A DNA stretch of 64,000 nt from Halopenitus malekzadehii (GTDB lineage Archaea; Halobacteriota; Halobacteria; Halobacteriales; Haloferacaceae): assembly GCF_900108505.1 (NCBI RefSeq), contig NZ_FNWU01000006.1, forward strand, positions 37,825-101,824, written 5' to 3'. Below the pieces are notes generated by a model that did not search any database, was not told the DNA's origin, and worked only from the letters and a program-made list of their open reading frames with translations. Shown here one piece after another: positions 53,032-61,314 of this stretch. Position 1 is the first letter of the stretch. Each line of letters begins with the position of its first letter. The position numbers and the translations under genes are program-made.

Positions 53032-54825
53032 TCACTCCGGCGACCAGCGAACGTCCGAGAGCGTCCGCTGAACCGCCTCCTCACCGATCGACTCCGCGAG
53101 GCGCTCGAAGCCGCCGCGGACCGCCCGGTCGTCGGCGTTCGCGACGAGCCGCGAGACGATGAACTCCGGCGTCGACTTGCCGACGGTCCCGAACCGCGGC
53201 TGGTAGTCCACCTGCAGGGCGAGATCCTGGGTGAGTCCCTCCGCGAAGATCCCGTCGATCCGCGCGCGCTCGGGCAACGGACTCAGGTCGTCCGCGAGGT
53301 GGGTGACGTAAACCCCGAGCGCGCCCCGATCGACGGTCAGGTCGACGAGCCCGTTCAACAGGTCGGCCGCCCGCCCGGGTTCGGTGATCGCCTCGAACTC
53401 GTCGACGAGCATCAGGGTCCGTCCCGACTCGACCAGCGGCGGCACGACCGACTTGAGCGTCGACTCGAGCACGCCGGCGTTGAAGGAGGCGTGGCGCCGG
53501 TGAAAGACGATCCGGTCGAATCGACCGACTTCGGCGTGCTCGGCCGGAACGGGAAGCCCCATCGCGGCGAGTAGCGCGACCGCACACAGCGTCTCCAGCA
53601 GCGTCGTCTTCCCGCCGGAGTTGGCGCCGGTGAGAACCGTCACGCGGTCGCCCGTCGGCGGCACCGTCGAGGGCGATTCGGCCGATTCTGACTCGATCGA
53701 GTGGTCTCCGACCCCGTAGGTCACCGGTTCGACGGGTCCCTCGATGAAGCGGTTTCGTGCGCGAAACACCGCCAGCCCGTCATCGACGAGTTCGGGACGT
53801 CGAAGGTCCTCCTCGGCCGCGAACCGTCCCAGCGAGAGCAGGAAGGCCACCTCCGAAACGACCTCGACCGCGGTCTCGACGTCGCCGTCCGCCCCGTGGA
53901 TCCGGTCACGGAGATCGGCGGCAACGGTTGCCTCGCGCTCGGCGACCTCCTCGGCGGCCTCCTCGTGCAGCGTCCGCAGCGTCTCCGAGACGAAGTCGGC
54001 CGCGTCCACCGCGTCCTCGGGGGCGGCGGCCCGTATTCGCCCGGGGTCGATGGACGTCCGCGTCGCCACGTGGTCGATCACGCCGCCTTTGAACGACTCG
54101 AAGTCGCGGACCGACCCGTCCCGGACGTCGTCGATCACGTCGAACGCGGACGACTCGAGTTCCGCCGCCGCGGCGAGCTGGTCACGCAACCGGTCGAGCT
54201 CCGCGTCGGCGCCCTCGAGGACGTCGACTTCGGCCTCGTCCGCTCGGTCGTCCTCGCCCGGCGACTCCCGGAGATACCCCAACGCGCCGGCCGCGTCCCG
54301 GAGCGTTTTCGGGTCGAGATCGGAGAGCGGGGCGAACGGGTCGCCCGCGAGATCGACCTTCCGAAGCGTGATCGCCGTCTCCACGGCGGCCCGGTCGGAG
54401 CCGCCGGCCTCGTCGTAGGCCGCGAAGGCCTCCCGAACCCGTTCTCGGTCCGTCTCGGGAAGGCCGCCCCACGCGTCCCGCGCCGCGAGGACGTCCGTGA
54501 GGCGGTCCTCGATCCGGTCACGATCGGCAAGCGGGGTGAGCACGCGGATCCGGTCGGCGGCGTGCTCGGTGAGCGCGTAGCTGGCGGCACGTGTGAGGAG
54601 ATCGTCGTAGACCGATCGCGTATCGCCGGTCGCGAGCACGTCCATCTCCGCATCGCCGGCTGCACGGCGGAGGATCCGCGTCGCGCGGCCGCGCGGGATC
54701 CCCGCGTCGACGAGTGCGCGGACGTCCGCGGACTCGATCGCGTCGATGGCCGCCTCGGTGCCGAGCTCCGTCGTAAGCTGCTCGCTCGTCTTCGGGCCGA
54801 CGCCCCAGTAGTCCGCCAGTCGCAT
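53032..54825 (-). CDS. MutS-related ATPase (MutS2/MutS5-like) with N-terminal HhH
   Basis: This 597-residue protein has two parts. Residues 1-60 contain a helix-hairpin-helix-like motif (YWGVGPKTSEQLTTELG and VDAGIPRGRATRILRRA). The core and lever helices follow. The C-terminal MutS ATPase has Walker A LTGANSGGKTTLLE (near residues 395-408), SSF-type segment FHRRHASFNAGVLEST, Walker B/D-loop MLVDEFEAITEPGRAADL and switch-like YVTHLADDL. Mismatch-recognition and clamp domains are absent, so it resembles MutS2-type proteins; I see no Smr nuclease domain. A role in recombination, ribosome rescue or branched-DNA binding is possible. Divergent from the PRC-barrel gene. Confidence 0.88.
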   Translation of the reverse strand: MRLADYWGVGPKTSEQLTTELGTEAAIDAIESADVRALVDAGIPRGRATRILRRAAGDAEMDVLATGDTRSVYDDLLTRAASYALTEHAADRIRVLTPLADRDRIEDRLTDVLAARDAWGGLPETDRERVREAFAAYDEAGGSDRAAVETAITLRKVDLAGDPFAPLSDLDPKTLRDAAGALGYLRESPGEDDRADEAEVDVLEGADAELDRLRDQLAAAAELESSAFDVIDDVRDGSVRDFESFKGGVIDHVATRTSIDPGRIRAAAPEDAVDAADFVSETLRTLHEEAAEEVAEREATVAADLRDRIHGADGDVETAVEVVSEVAFLLSLGRFAAEEDLRRPELVDDGLAVFRARNRFIEGPVEPVTYGVGDHSIESESAESPSTVPPTGDRVTVLTGANSGGKTTLLETLCAVALLAAMGLPVPAEHAEVGRFDRIVFHRRHASFNAGVLESTLKSVVPPLVESGRTLMLVDEFEAITEPGRAADLLNGLVDLTVDRGALGVYVTHLADDLSPLPERARIDGIFAEGLTQDLALQVDYQPRFGTVGKSTPEFIVSRLVANADDRAVRGGFERLAESIGEEAVQRTLSDVRWSPE

Positions 54826-55016
54826 ACGCGTTCGTCTCGACGCGGCTGCTTGTGGCTTTCGCCGATCGCGGCGTCGTAAATCGTCGGCTGCCGCGTCGCC
54901 ATCGGCCTCGCGATGGGCGCCAACGGACTCGCGATCGATCTCCCGACGGTGGCTCCGTCAGACGTCCGTCGGCCGGACAACCAACCCTTAATAGGTATGC
55001 TGGTAACCACGTGTGT

Positions 55017-55313
55017 ATGGAACCAACGCCAGACGAGATCACGAGCCTCGTCGGTCGCGAGGTGTACTCGAACAACGGCGTCTTCGTCGGCGAAGTCGAG
55101 GACGTCCGGCTTGACCTCGACGCCGAGGCGGTCACGGGACTCGCGCTCGCGGAGCTGAACGGCGAGCTCTTCCGCTCGCGCGTCCAGCCCGGCCAGGGCG
55201 TCATCGTCCCGTACCGCTGGGTGCGTGCGGTCGGCGACGTCATCCTCATCAACGACGTGATCGAGCGGCTCGACGTCGATGGCGACGAGGACGCCGACGA
55301 AGCGGTCGCATAA
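55017..55313 (+). CDS. PRC-barrel protein, possibly a CdpB-type cell-division factor
   Basis: The 98-residue protein forms one PRC-barrel: EITSLVGREVYSNNGVFVGE near residues 7-26, VEDVRLDLDAEAVTGLALAE, then VIVPYRWVRAVGDVILI near 62-78. The tail is short and acidic. In haloarchaea PRC-barrel proteins of this size (CdpB1, CdpB2) link SepF to the division ring; whether this copy is one of those is inference. A TATA-like ttaata at 54988-54993 precedes the ATG by about 26 bases; upstream codons are shadow. It is convergent with the TrkA-N/DHH gene, ends 54 bases apart. Confidence 0.85.
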   Translation: MEPTPDEITSLVGREVYSNNGVFVGEVEDVRLDLDAEAVTGLALAELNGELFRSRVQPGQGVIVPYRWVRAVGDVILINDVIERLDVDGDEDADEAVA

Positions 55314-55367
55314 CCCCTTCGTTGGAACCCGCTCGTTGAACCCGCTTGGACGGCGGATCGGTCCGGA

Positions 55368-56831
55368 CTAGGACCCGTTCGACGTCTCCGCGGAGCCTTC
55401 GACGCCCATCGAGTCGAAGAGCTTGCGACGGACCGCTTCCTCGGTGAGTTGCAACAGAGTGTCCCGATTCTCCTCGTTCGTCTCGATACCCGTGAAGATG
55501 CCCAGCGGGATCTCGACGGACCCCTGCGTTGAATGTCCGGCCGCCTCGCCCATATCCTCGAAGGCGTCCTGGAGGACGTTGCCGATGTTGATCCGGATGT
55601 CCTTCGAACGCGCCGCGAGGTAGATGTGTTCGTCGGCGACGCCCAGCACCGCGGTCGTCGTGATTCCCTCGAGGTTGAGCAGGTGTTGGGCCGCCTGCGA
55701 GAGGGCATCGCGATCGCGGATGAAGCCGGCACTCGAGAAGAGATGGCTGCCCTGCACCTGGCGGTTCTGGATCGCTTCCGCGAGCACGTCGAGCGTCTCC
55801 GGCGACATCGAGGGGGACTCGACCTGCTCGAGGGTGTCGTGGTTCGCGAACGGGTGGAGATAGGCCGCGGCGGTGAGGTCCGCCGGCGTCGTGTCGCGTT
55901 TGAAGTCGAGCGTCTCCGCCCGGATGCCGTACAGCAGGGCGGTCGCGACCGCCTCGGAGGGCGACAGGTCGAACTCCTGGAGGTATTTCGTGAGGATCGT
56001 CGACGTCGAGGAGACGTTGGTTCGGATGTCGACGAACCGGGCGTCGTACTCGCGATCGGACTCGAAGTGGTCGATGTACACGTCGACGTCCACGTCGAGG
56101 GTCACCTCCGGATCCCCGGATTTGGCGTGGTCCACGAGCGCGACGGTCTCGTAGTCGGCAAGCGGGGGCGCCTCCGCTCGGGAGCGTAACTCGATCCCGA
56201 GCAGGTTCACGAACGCCCGGTTCTCCTGGTGGCCGACCTCGCCCGGGTAGATGATGTGGGCCTCGACGTCGTACGACTCCGCGATCGCCTGCAGCGCGGT
56301 CGCGGAGGCGATCGAGTCGGGGTCGGGATTGTCGTGGGTGAGGATCGCCATCTCGCCGTCCGTCTCGGTGAGGATGTCGGCGAGCTGGCGAGCCATATAC
56401 TCCAACTCGCCGGTCTCGAGCGACCGCAGCGCGGAGTCGGCGATCACCGTCGAGGGATTGATCACCACGTCCGCACCCAACTCGCGCAGCTCGTCCTCGC
56501 TGACGGGGTCGGAAGCCCGGACGACGACGTAGTGGTCGTCGCTGCGCTCTCGGAGCGCCGTCACCGCGTCCTTGTTCGCCTCGACGTCGGAGGCCAGGAT
56601 GAGGACGATGTCCCGGTCGTCGACGACGTCGGCGACGCTCGGGTCGGCGATGTCCTGCACCTGGGCGTTGAGGTCCTGGTCGCGGAGCGCCTCGACGCGA
56701 CTCTCGTCGCGGTCGAGAATCAACACGTCCTTGTCGCGCTCGGTCAGCGATTCGGCTACCGCGTGGCCGACGCTTCCGCAGCCGAGGATCGCGTATCGCG
56801 TCCGTGCCGTTCCGCCACGCCCGGTACTCAT
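55368..56831 (-). CDS. TrkA-N/DHH-DHHA1 phosphoesterase
   Basis: This 487-residue fusion has residues 1-130 as a Rossmann RCK/TrkA-N domain (RYAILGCGSVGHAVAESL, then LILDRDESRVEAL). Next is a DHH domain with THDNPDPDSIASA near 180, VALVDHAKSG near 240 and DVYIDHFESD near 262 carrying the manganese ligands. The C-terminal DHHA1 part includes HSTQGSVEIPLGIFTG. Candidate substrates are nanoRNA, cyclic di-AMP or single-strand DNA ends (RecJ-like). The nucleotide-sensing domain hints at a regulated nucleotidase. The start Met-Ser-Thr-Gly-Arg is preferred; upstream in-frame Mets give an unconserved basic stretch. Confidence 0.88.
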   Translation of the reverse strand: MSTGRGGTARTRYAILGCGSVGHAVAESLTERDKDVLILDRDESRVEALRDQDLNAQVQDIADPSVADVVDDRDIVLILASDVEANKDAVTALRERSDDHYVVVRASDPVSEDELRELGADVVINPSTVIADSALRSLETGELEYMARQLADILTETDGEMAILTHDNPDPDSIASATALQAIAESYDVEAHIIYPGEVGHQENRAFVNLLGIELRSRAEAPPLADYETVALVDHAKSGDPEVTLDVDVDVYIDHFESDREYDARFVDIRTNVSSTSTILTKYLQEFDLSPSEAVATALLYGIRAETLDFKRDTTPADLTAAAYLHPFANHDTLEQVESPSMSPETLDVLAEAIQNRQVQGSHLFSSAGFIRDRDALSQAAQHLLNLEGITTTAVLGVADEHIYLAARSKDIRINIGNVLQDAFEDMGEAAGHSTQGSVEIPLGIFTGIETNEENRDTLLQLTEEAVRRKLFDSMGVEGSAETSNGS

Positions 56832-57028
56832 TGGTACGCAGGTTCCGGCGGCCCGACACTTAACAGGCGCGCTTGCCTCCCTCGGTATCATCGCCGATAC
56901 CCGGTCGGTTCCTCGATCGATGCGACGGCGGTCGTCGGTTCGATCGGAGTCCCCCGATGCCGTCGGGGCCGTGGCCCACGAGGGCAAGACGAAAGTCCTT
57001 TTATGATGACCCGGATAGGTGCTCGTGA

Positions 57029-57102
57029 GGGCCGGTAGCTCAGTTAGGGAGAGCGACGGACTCTTAATCCGTCGGTCGGGGGTTCAACTCCCTCCCGGCC
57101 CG
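57029..57102 (+). tRNA. tRNA-Lys (anticodon CUU)
   Basis: Acceptor arms GGGCCGG and CCGGCCC pair, with discriminator G. The anticodon arm is ACGGA-CTCTTAA-TCCGT, giving anticodon CTT. The T arm is GGGGG-TTCAACT-CCCTC (one mismatch-tolerant pair). A ccttttatgatg promoter box precedes it. Unlike the other two tRNAs here, I see no copied 3' end downstream. Confidence 0.94.
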
Positions 57103-57272
57103 TGCTACGAGACGGTGAGCAACGCGAACCGTCGAGTGAACCGTTCCCGGACGCCGTATCGATCCCTCCCTGCACTCACAGTCCGCGTGAGAGACACAGA
57201 GATAACACCCTCGGGTTGCTGACTGCTCGGCTGCTGGATTGCTGATTCGATCGACGGCACTGCAACCGGTGG

Positions 57273-58610
57273 CTACCCGACTGACTTGACCTCGCCGGTG
57301 ATCGACCTGACTGCGGGAAACAGCGCGAGGGCGATCAGGATCTCCATCCCGCCGACGACGAGGAACGCCGTCAGGTAGTCGAACCCCTCGGTGACCGTTC
57401 CGCCGACGAGAAACCCCGTCAGAAAGCCCAGCGATCCGAACACGTTGAACAGTCCCATCGCCGCCCCGCGTTCGGCGACGCCGACCAGATCGGTCACGAG
57501 CGCCATCGTCGCCGGCGCGACCAGCGCGCCACAGACCCCGACGAGCACCATCAGCCCGGCGGCGATCGGGTACGTCGGTGCCAGGCCGACCGCGATGATG
57601 ACGAACCCGTAGGCGACCGACCCGACGACGACCGGCAGAAACCGGCCGATCCGGTCCGAGAGCACACCCATCGGATACTGGAGGATGGCAAACGGGAGGA
57701 AGAACAGTGCCAGCGTCAGTCCCGCGCCGAACGCCGACAGCTCGAAGGCCCCCTCCTGGAAGTAGTAGACGCCCACGAGTGCGAAGAAGCCGGCGGTGAG
57801 CCGGTCGATGAACCCGAACGCGAACGGGACGAGCAGACCGGGGACCGAGCGGATCCGGGCCAGCACGTCCCTGAACCCCGGATCATCGGCCGGCGCGGGA
57901 TCCGGCTCGTCGACCGTCGTGACTCCCCGATCGTCGGCCGCGTTCGGGTCGGCGTTGCCGGCGCGGTCGGTCACGGTCGCGGCGAGCAGCGCGGCGAGGA
58001 ACAGCACCCCGGCGCTTGCGTAGATCGGGTAGAAGGGGTCGACGTCGGCGAGTCCGCCGCCGACGACCGACCCGAGGGCGGCCCCGAATCCGATCGCGAC
58101 CCCGGCCGCGCCCATGTTCCGGCCGTGGCCGCCACCCAGGTCCATCAGCATCGTGATGCCGAGCGAGAACGCGCCGATCGTGAACGCGCCGCCGACGAGG
58201 CGGACGAGCAGCGCCGTCACGAAGTCGATCCCGAGCTGCGGCGCCAGCGCGAGCGTCAGATACGCGACGGCGCCGCCGAGCGCACCGACGACCACGAGCG
58301 ACGCACGCCGACCGAGCGTGTCGCTGACCGCACCCCACACGCCGGCGAAGGCGACGAATGCGGCGAACTCGGCGGTTAGGAACCACATCCCACCGCTCAC
58401 GCCGTTGATGCCCGCCGGCGCGCCGAGCGCGTCGACGATGGCGGGGACGCCGGGATAGACGAGGACCTGTGAGACCAACACGAGCCAGACGACCGCGGCA
58501 AGCCGGCGGCGATCGGGTCCGTGAGCCGAGGGACTGCGTGCGGGCGTCCGGTGGAGGGTGCCGGAAACGATCGATCGAAGCCGATCGACCGACCGGCCGA
58601 GACGACTCAT
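57273..58610 (-). CDS. MFS transporter
   Basis: This 445-residue major facilitator protein has an Arg/Ser-rich N-terminus of about 35 residues and twelve membrane segments. The loop 2-3 motif is GAVSDTLGRRASLVVVG (near residues 88-104) and its second-half counterpart GVLSDRIGRFLPVVVG. The central loop (about residues 215-245) is Asp/Pro-rich. The sequence resembles drug or metabolite exporters; substrate unknown. It lies downstream of tRNA-Lys in the opposite orientation. Confidence 0.88.
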   Translation of the reverse strand: MSRLGRSVDRLRSIVSGTLHRTPARSPSAHGPDRRRLAAVVWLVLVSQVLVYPGVPAIVDALGAPAGINGVSGGMWFLTAEFAAFVAFAGVWGAVSDTLGRRASLVVVGALGGAVAYLTLALAPQLGIDFVTALLVRLVGGAFTIGAFSLGITMLMDLGGGHGRNMGAAGVAIGFGAALGSVVGGGLADVDPFYPIYASAGVLFLAALLAATVTDRAGNADPNAADDRGVTTVDEPDPAPADDPGFRDVLARIRSVPGLLVPFAFGFIDRLTAGFFALVGVYYFQEGAFELSAFGAGLTLALFFLPFAILQYPMGVLSDRIGRFLPVVVGSVAYGFVIIAVGLAPTYPIAAGLMVLVGVCGALVAPATMALVTDLVGVAERGAAMGLFNVFGSLGFLTGFLVGGTVTEGFDYLTAFLVVGGMEILIALALFPAVRSITGEVKSVG

Positions 58611-58699
58611 AGATGATCGTTTGGGAGACGGGTGGAAAGACGCATCGGGTTGGGACGTGGCCGGGTACCGCGAGCGGTCGTCACCGTGTGTTCTCGGTC

Positions 58700-59347
58700 C
58701 TACCGTGCGTTCTCGATCGCGGTCGAAACGGCGTCAGCCGTCGGCTCAGCGACGGGGTCCCCGTTCACGAACACCGTCGGGGTGGCCTCGACGCCGCGGT
58801 CGATCCCGGTCCGCAGGTCGCTCGAGACGACCGTCTCGTACGTGCCGTGCTCTCCGTCACGGATCGCGGGACACGGATCGGCGCCGGCCTCCTCGGCGGC
58901 GTAGCCGACGACGTCCCAGGAGTATGACTCGTGGTGTTCGAAGGCCGTCTTGGCGAACGAGAAGAATGCCTCGTCGCCCAGCCGGTCCTGAACGCCGCGC
59001 GCGGCGCTTGCGACCCCTGGTGACCAGGTGTCGTCGACCGGGATCGGGAAGTCCCAATGCTCGTACCGGATGGTTCCTGGGTCGGCGTACTCCGACTCGA
59101 TCGTCGGCGCCTCCTCCAGCTCCCAGGTCGCACAGTGGGGACACGCGAAGTCCTTGAAGACCGCGACGGTGACGTCGGCGTCCGGATCGCCCAGAACGGG
59201 ACGCGGGAGCTCCGAAACCGTCGAACCGGGCGGACTCGTCTCACAGTCGTAGTCGGGGACGTCCGAACCGCCGCCGAGACAGCCCGCGACGCCGATCGTC
59301 GCGGCAGTCCCGACGGACGAGAGGACGGTACGGCGGGATGAACGCAT
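58700..59347 (-). CDS. DsbA/thioredoxin-like Tat lipoprotein
   Basis: The 215-residue secreted oxidoreductase has a Tat signal (SRRTVLSSVGTAATIG), then lipobox VAGC, then the DsbA-like domain. That has the active site FACPHCATW (Cys-Pro-His-Cys, near residue 73), a helical insertion and the cis-proline loop VEATPTVFVNG near the end. It should form or shuffle disulfides outside the cell; the Cys-bearing pilin-like proteins in this window are possible clients, by inference. Start at Met-Arg-Ser-Ser-Arg-Arg, with a cgataagtg box about 26 bases upstream. Divergent from the TVP38 gene. Confidence 0.9.
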   Translation of the reverse strand: MRSSRRTVLSSVGTAATIGVAGCLGGGSDVPDYDCETSPPGSTVSELPRPVLGDPDADVTVAVFKDFACPHCATWELEEAPTIESEYADPGTIRYEHWDFPIPVDDTWSPGVASAARGVQDRLGDEAFFSFAKTAFEHHESYSWDVVGYAAEEAGADPCPAIRDGEHGTYETVVSSDLRTGIDRGVEATPTVFVNGDPVAEPTADAVSTAIENAR

Positions 59348-59494
59348 ACATCCGGATCGGTGGCGCGGACACTTATCGGCTCCGAGAACGATCGCGGAGG
59401 GCAGCCGTCCATCGATGGCGGACCGTCGATCATCGATGGGTACCGGTGACGCATCGACAACGTTCAAGTCGACCGATCACGTAGCCGACACTGA

Positions 59495-60196
59495 ATGCAG
59501 ATATTCTCCTCTCGGGCCGATCGATGGCGCGGTCTCGTCGGGCTGGCCCTCCTGCTCGTCACGTTCGGGGGCCTGTATCTGCTGGTGCAGCGATATGCAC
59601 CGTTCGTCTTCGACGCCGAGGAGCTGCGCGTCTGGATCGCCCAGTTCGGGGTGTTCGCCCCGATCGTGTTCGTCCTCATCCAGGCCACCCAGGTCGTCGT
59701 GGCGCCGATCCCGGGACAGGTCGTCGCGCTCGTGTCGGGATACCTGTTCGGGTCGGTGCCGGGGACCGTCTACAGCCTGACGGGCGTCCTCATCGGCAGC
59801 GCGGTCGCCTTCTCGCTCGCGAAGCGGTTCGGTCGATCGCTCGTCGAGGACCTCCTTCACGAGGACGTGATCGACCGATTCGACGGGTTCGTGGAGCGCG
59901 TCGGGATCCCGGGGCTCCTCGTGTTCGTGTTGATCCCCGGCCTTCCCGACGACGCGATCTGTTTTCTCAGCGGTCTGACGACGTTGCGGCTACGGACGTT
60001 CATCGCGATCATCAGCGTCGGTCGGCTCCCCGCATACGTCCTCACCGTCTACGCCGGCGGCGAGTTCGCGGACGGTCAGATCGGAACGGGACTGCTTCTC
60101 ATCGGGATCATCATCACGGCCTCGGTGGTCGGCTACTTCAAGCAGGACGCCATCCGCGAACTCCTCCAGCGGGCAGAGCCACGCCTGCCGTTCTGA
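59495..60196 (+). CDS. TVP38/TMEM64 (VTT/DedA-type) membrane protein
   Basis: The 233-residue protein has about five membrane segments with the VTT-domain hallmarks. These are ALVSGYLFGSVPGTVYSLTG (near residues 86-105), SAVAFSLAKRFGRSLVED (near 109-126) and the re-entrant LLVFVLIPGLPDDAICFLSG (near 147-166). The family flips or handles phospholipids. Start Met at 59495 follows a TATA-like ttcaagtc. Divergent from the DsbA-like lipoprotein. Confidence 0.9.
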   Translation: MQIFSSRADRWRGLVGLALLLVTFGGLYLLVQRYAPFVFDAEELRVWIAQFGVFAPIVFVLIQATQVVVAPIPGQVVALVSGYLFGSVPGTVYSLTGVLIGSAVAFSLAKRFGRSLVEDLLHEDVIDRFDGFVERVGIPGLLVFVLIPGLPDDAICFLSGLTTLRLRTFIAIISVGRLPAYVLTVYAGGEFADGQIGTGLLLIGIIITASVVGYFKQDAIRELLQRAEPRLPF

Positions 60197-60250
60197 TGGG
60201 TTGGGTGGTGTCATTCCCCTTCCTCTCGCCGATGTCCTCGGGCCCCGGGA

Positions 60251-60481
60251 TCACGTGTCGATATTCTTCGGAGACCCCGTCTCGTCCCTGACCACCCAAT
60301 AGGTCGATCGGGACTCGATGAGCGCACCCCGGCGAACCCCTGCCTGCAACAGCTTGTTCGTCCGGTCGGGGTCGATCCCCTCGGCGGCGACGAGGTCGGC
60401 AAGCTCCGGAGCTGTACTGCCCGGTTGATCGGCGACGAGGCCGACGACCGTCTCGATGTCGCCGGCGTCGATGGGGGGCAT
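60251..60481 (-). CDS. Small winged-helix-like protein
   Basis: This 76-residue soluble protein has a predicted helix-turn-helix core (DIETVVGLVADQPGSTAPEL, then LVAAEGIDPDRTNKLLQAGV) and a short beta wing (RRGALIESRSTYWVV). It resembles the DNA-binding portion of MarR/PadR-like regulators but has no dimer helix. The start is the second of two in-frame Mets; upstream codons are Arg/Pro-rich. Function not assigned. Confidence 0.75.
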   Translation of the reverse strand: MPPIDAGDIETVVGLVADQPGSTAPELADLVAAEGIDPDRTNKLLQAGVRRGALIESRSTYWVVRDETGSPKNIDT

Positions 60482-60598
60482 ACCGGTGCTACGGCGTCGA
60501 GGGGGTTGGGTCTGACGGCGTCGAGGGGTTATCTCCAATAGTGCCGACCGGGGCCAACCGGGGCCGAGTACCGACCGAGCGCCGTCCGTCCTCACGGG

Positions 60599-61114
60599 TC
60601 ACCGCAGTCGCTCGTGTTCGACCTTCATACAGCGGTCCTGCACGACGGCGACCCCCGCAGCGGCGGCACGTTCGGCGGCGTCGTCGTTGCGGATCCCGAG
60701 CTGGAGCCAGAGGCCGTCGACGTCCCCGACGACCTCGCGCCGTTCGAGGACGTCGTCGACGACGCCGGGAACCGCCTCGCTGGGGCGAAACACGTCGACG
60801 ACGTCGATCGTGATGTCCCGCGGAACCTCCGTCAGGGAGTCGTAGGCCGGTTCATCAAGGATCGTGTCAGCGCTGGGGTTCACCGGAACGATCCGGTAGC
60901 CGTTCTCCTGGAGGTACTTGGGTATCCGGTGGGCCGCCTTCTCGGGCGTGCGTGAACACCCCACGACGGCCACCGTTTCGGCGTCGAGCAGCGCGTCCAT
61001 CCGTGTTTCGAGGGGCGCCGACGGGTCGGGGCCGGTTGCGTCGGGATCGGTTGAGTTGGAATCGGCCGTGTCGGGGTCGGTTGCGTCGGGGTCGGCCGTG
61101 TCGGAATCGTCCAT
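60599..61114 (-). CDS. CoA-binding domain protein (YccU-like)
   Basis: The 171-residue protein has first an Asp/Pro/Thr/Ser repeat stretch (residues 1-34, DPDATDPDTADSNSTDPDA). A Rossmann CoA-binding domain follows with TVAVVGCSRTPEKAAHRIPK (near residues 47-66), the typical YLQENGYRIVPVNPSADTI, then VDVFRPSEAVPGVVDDVL and LWLQLGIRNDDAAERAAAAG. The family resembles the N-terminal part of ADP-forming acyl-CoA synthetases but lacks catalysis. Start at Met-Asp-Asp-Ser, with a ttttagttc box about 27 bases upstream. Confidence 0.88.
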   Translation of the reverse strand: MDDSDTADPDATDPDTADSNSTDPDATGPDPSAPLETRMDALLDAETVAVVGCSRTPEKAAHRIPKYLQENGYRIVPVNPSADTILDEPAYDSLTEVPRDITIDVVDVFRPSEAVPGVVDDVLERREVVGDVDGLWLQLGIRNDDAAERAAAAGVAVVQDRCMKVEHERLR

Positions 61115-61280
61115 ATGACCAGTAAGCGATCCCGAACTAAAAACGGACGGGCAACCGGGAACCCGATGGTGACCGTCATAGCTACGGATTACCAAGACAC
61201 ATATTAACAATCGACTATATTTTCACCGAGTAACGAATCATCCGTCCGATGATTCGGCCCATATATAAGGGAATAAATAG

Positions 61281-61288
61281 ATATATAT
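61281..61288 (+). promoter_or_regulatory. TATA box for the TAXI transporter operon
   Basis: The sequence atatatat is centred about 30 bases ahead of the ATG at 61315, in a roughly 100-base AT-rich island (61196-61291) that contrasts with the GC-rich surround. No other feature is seen in 61115-61314. Confidence 0.6.
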
Positions 61289-61314
61289 GCTTCCATTGAC
61301 TGGTTCATAGTGGT

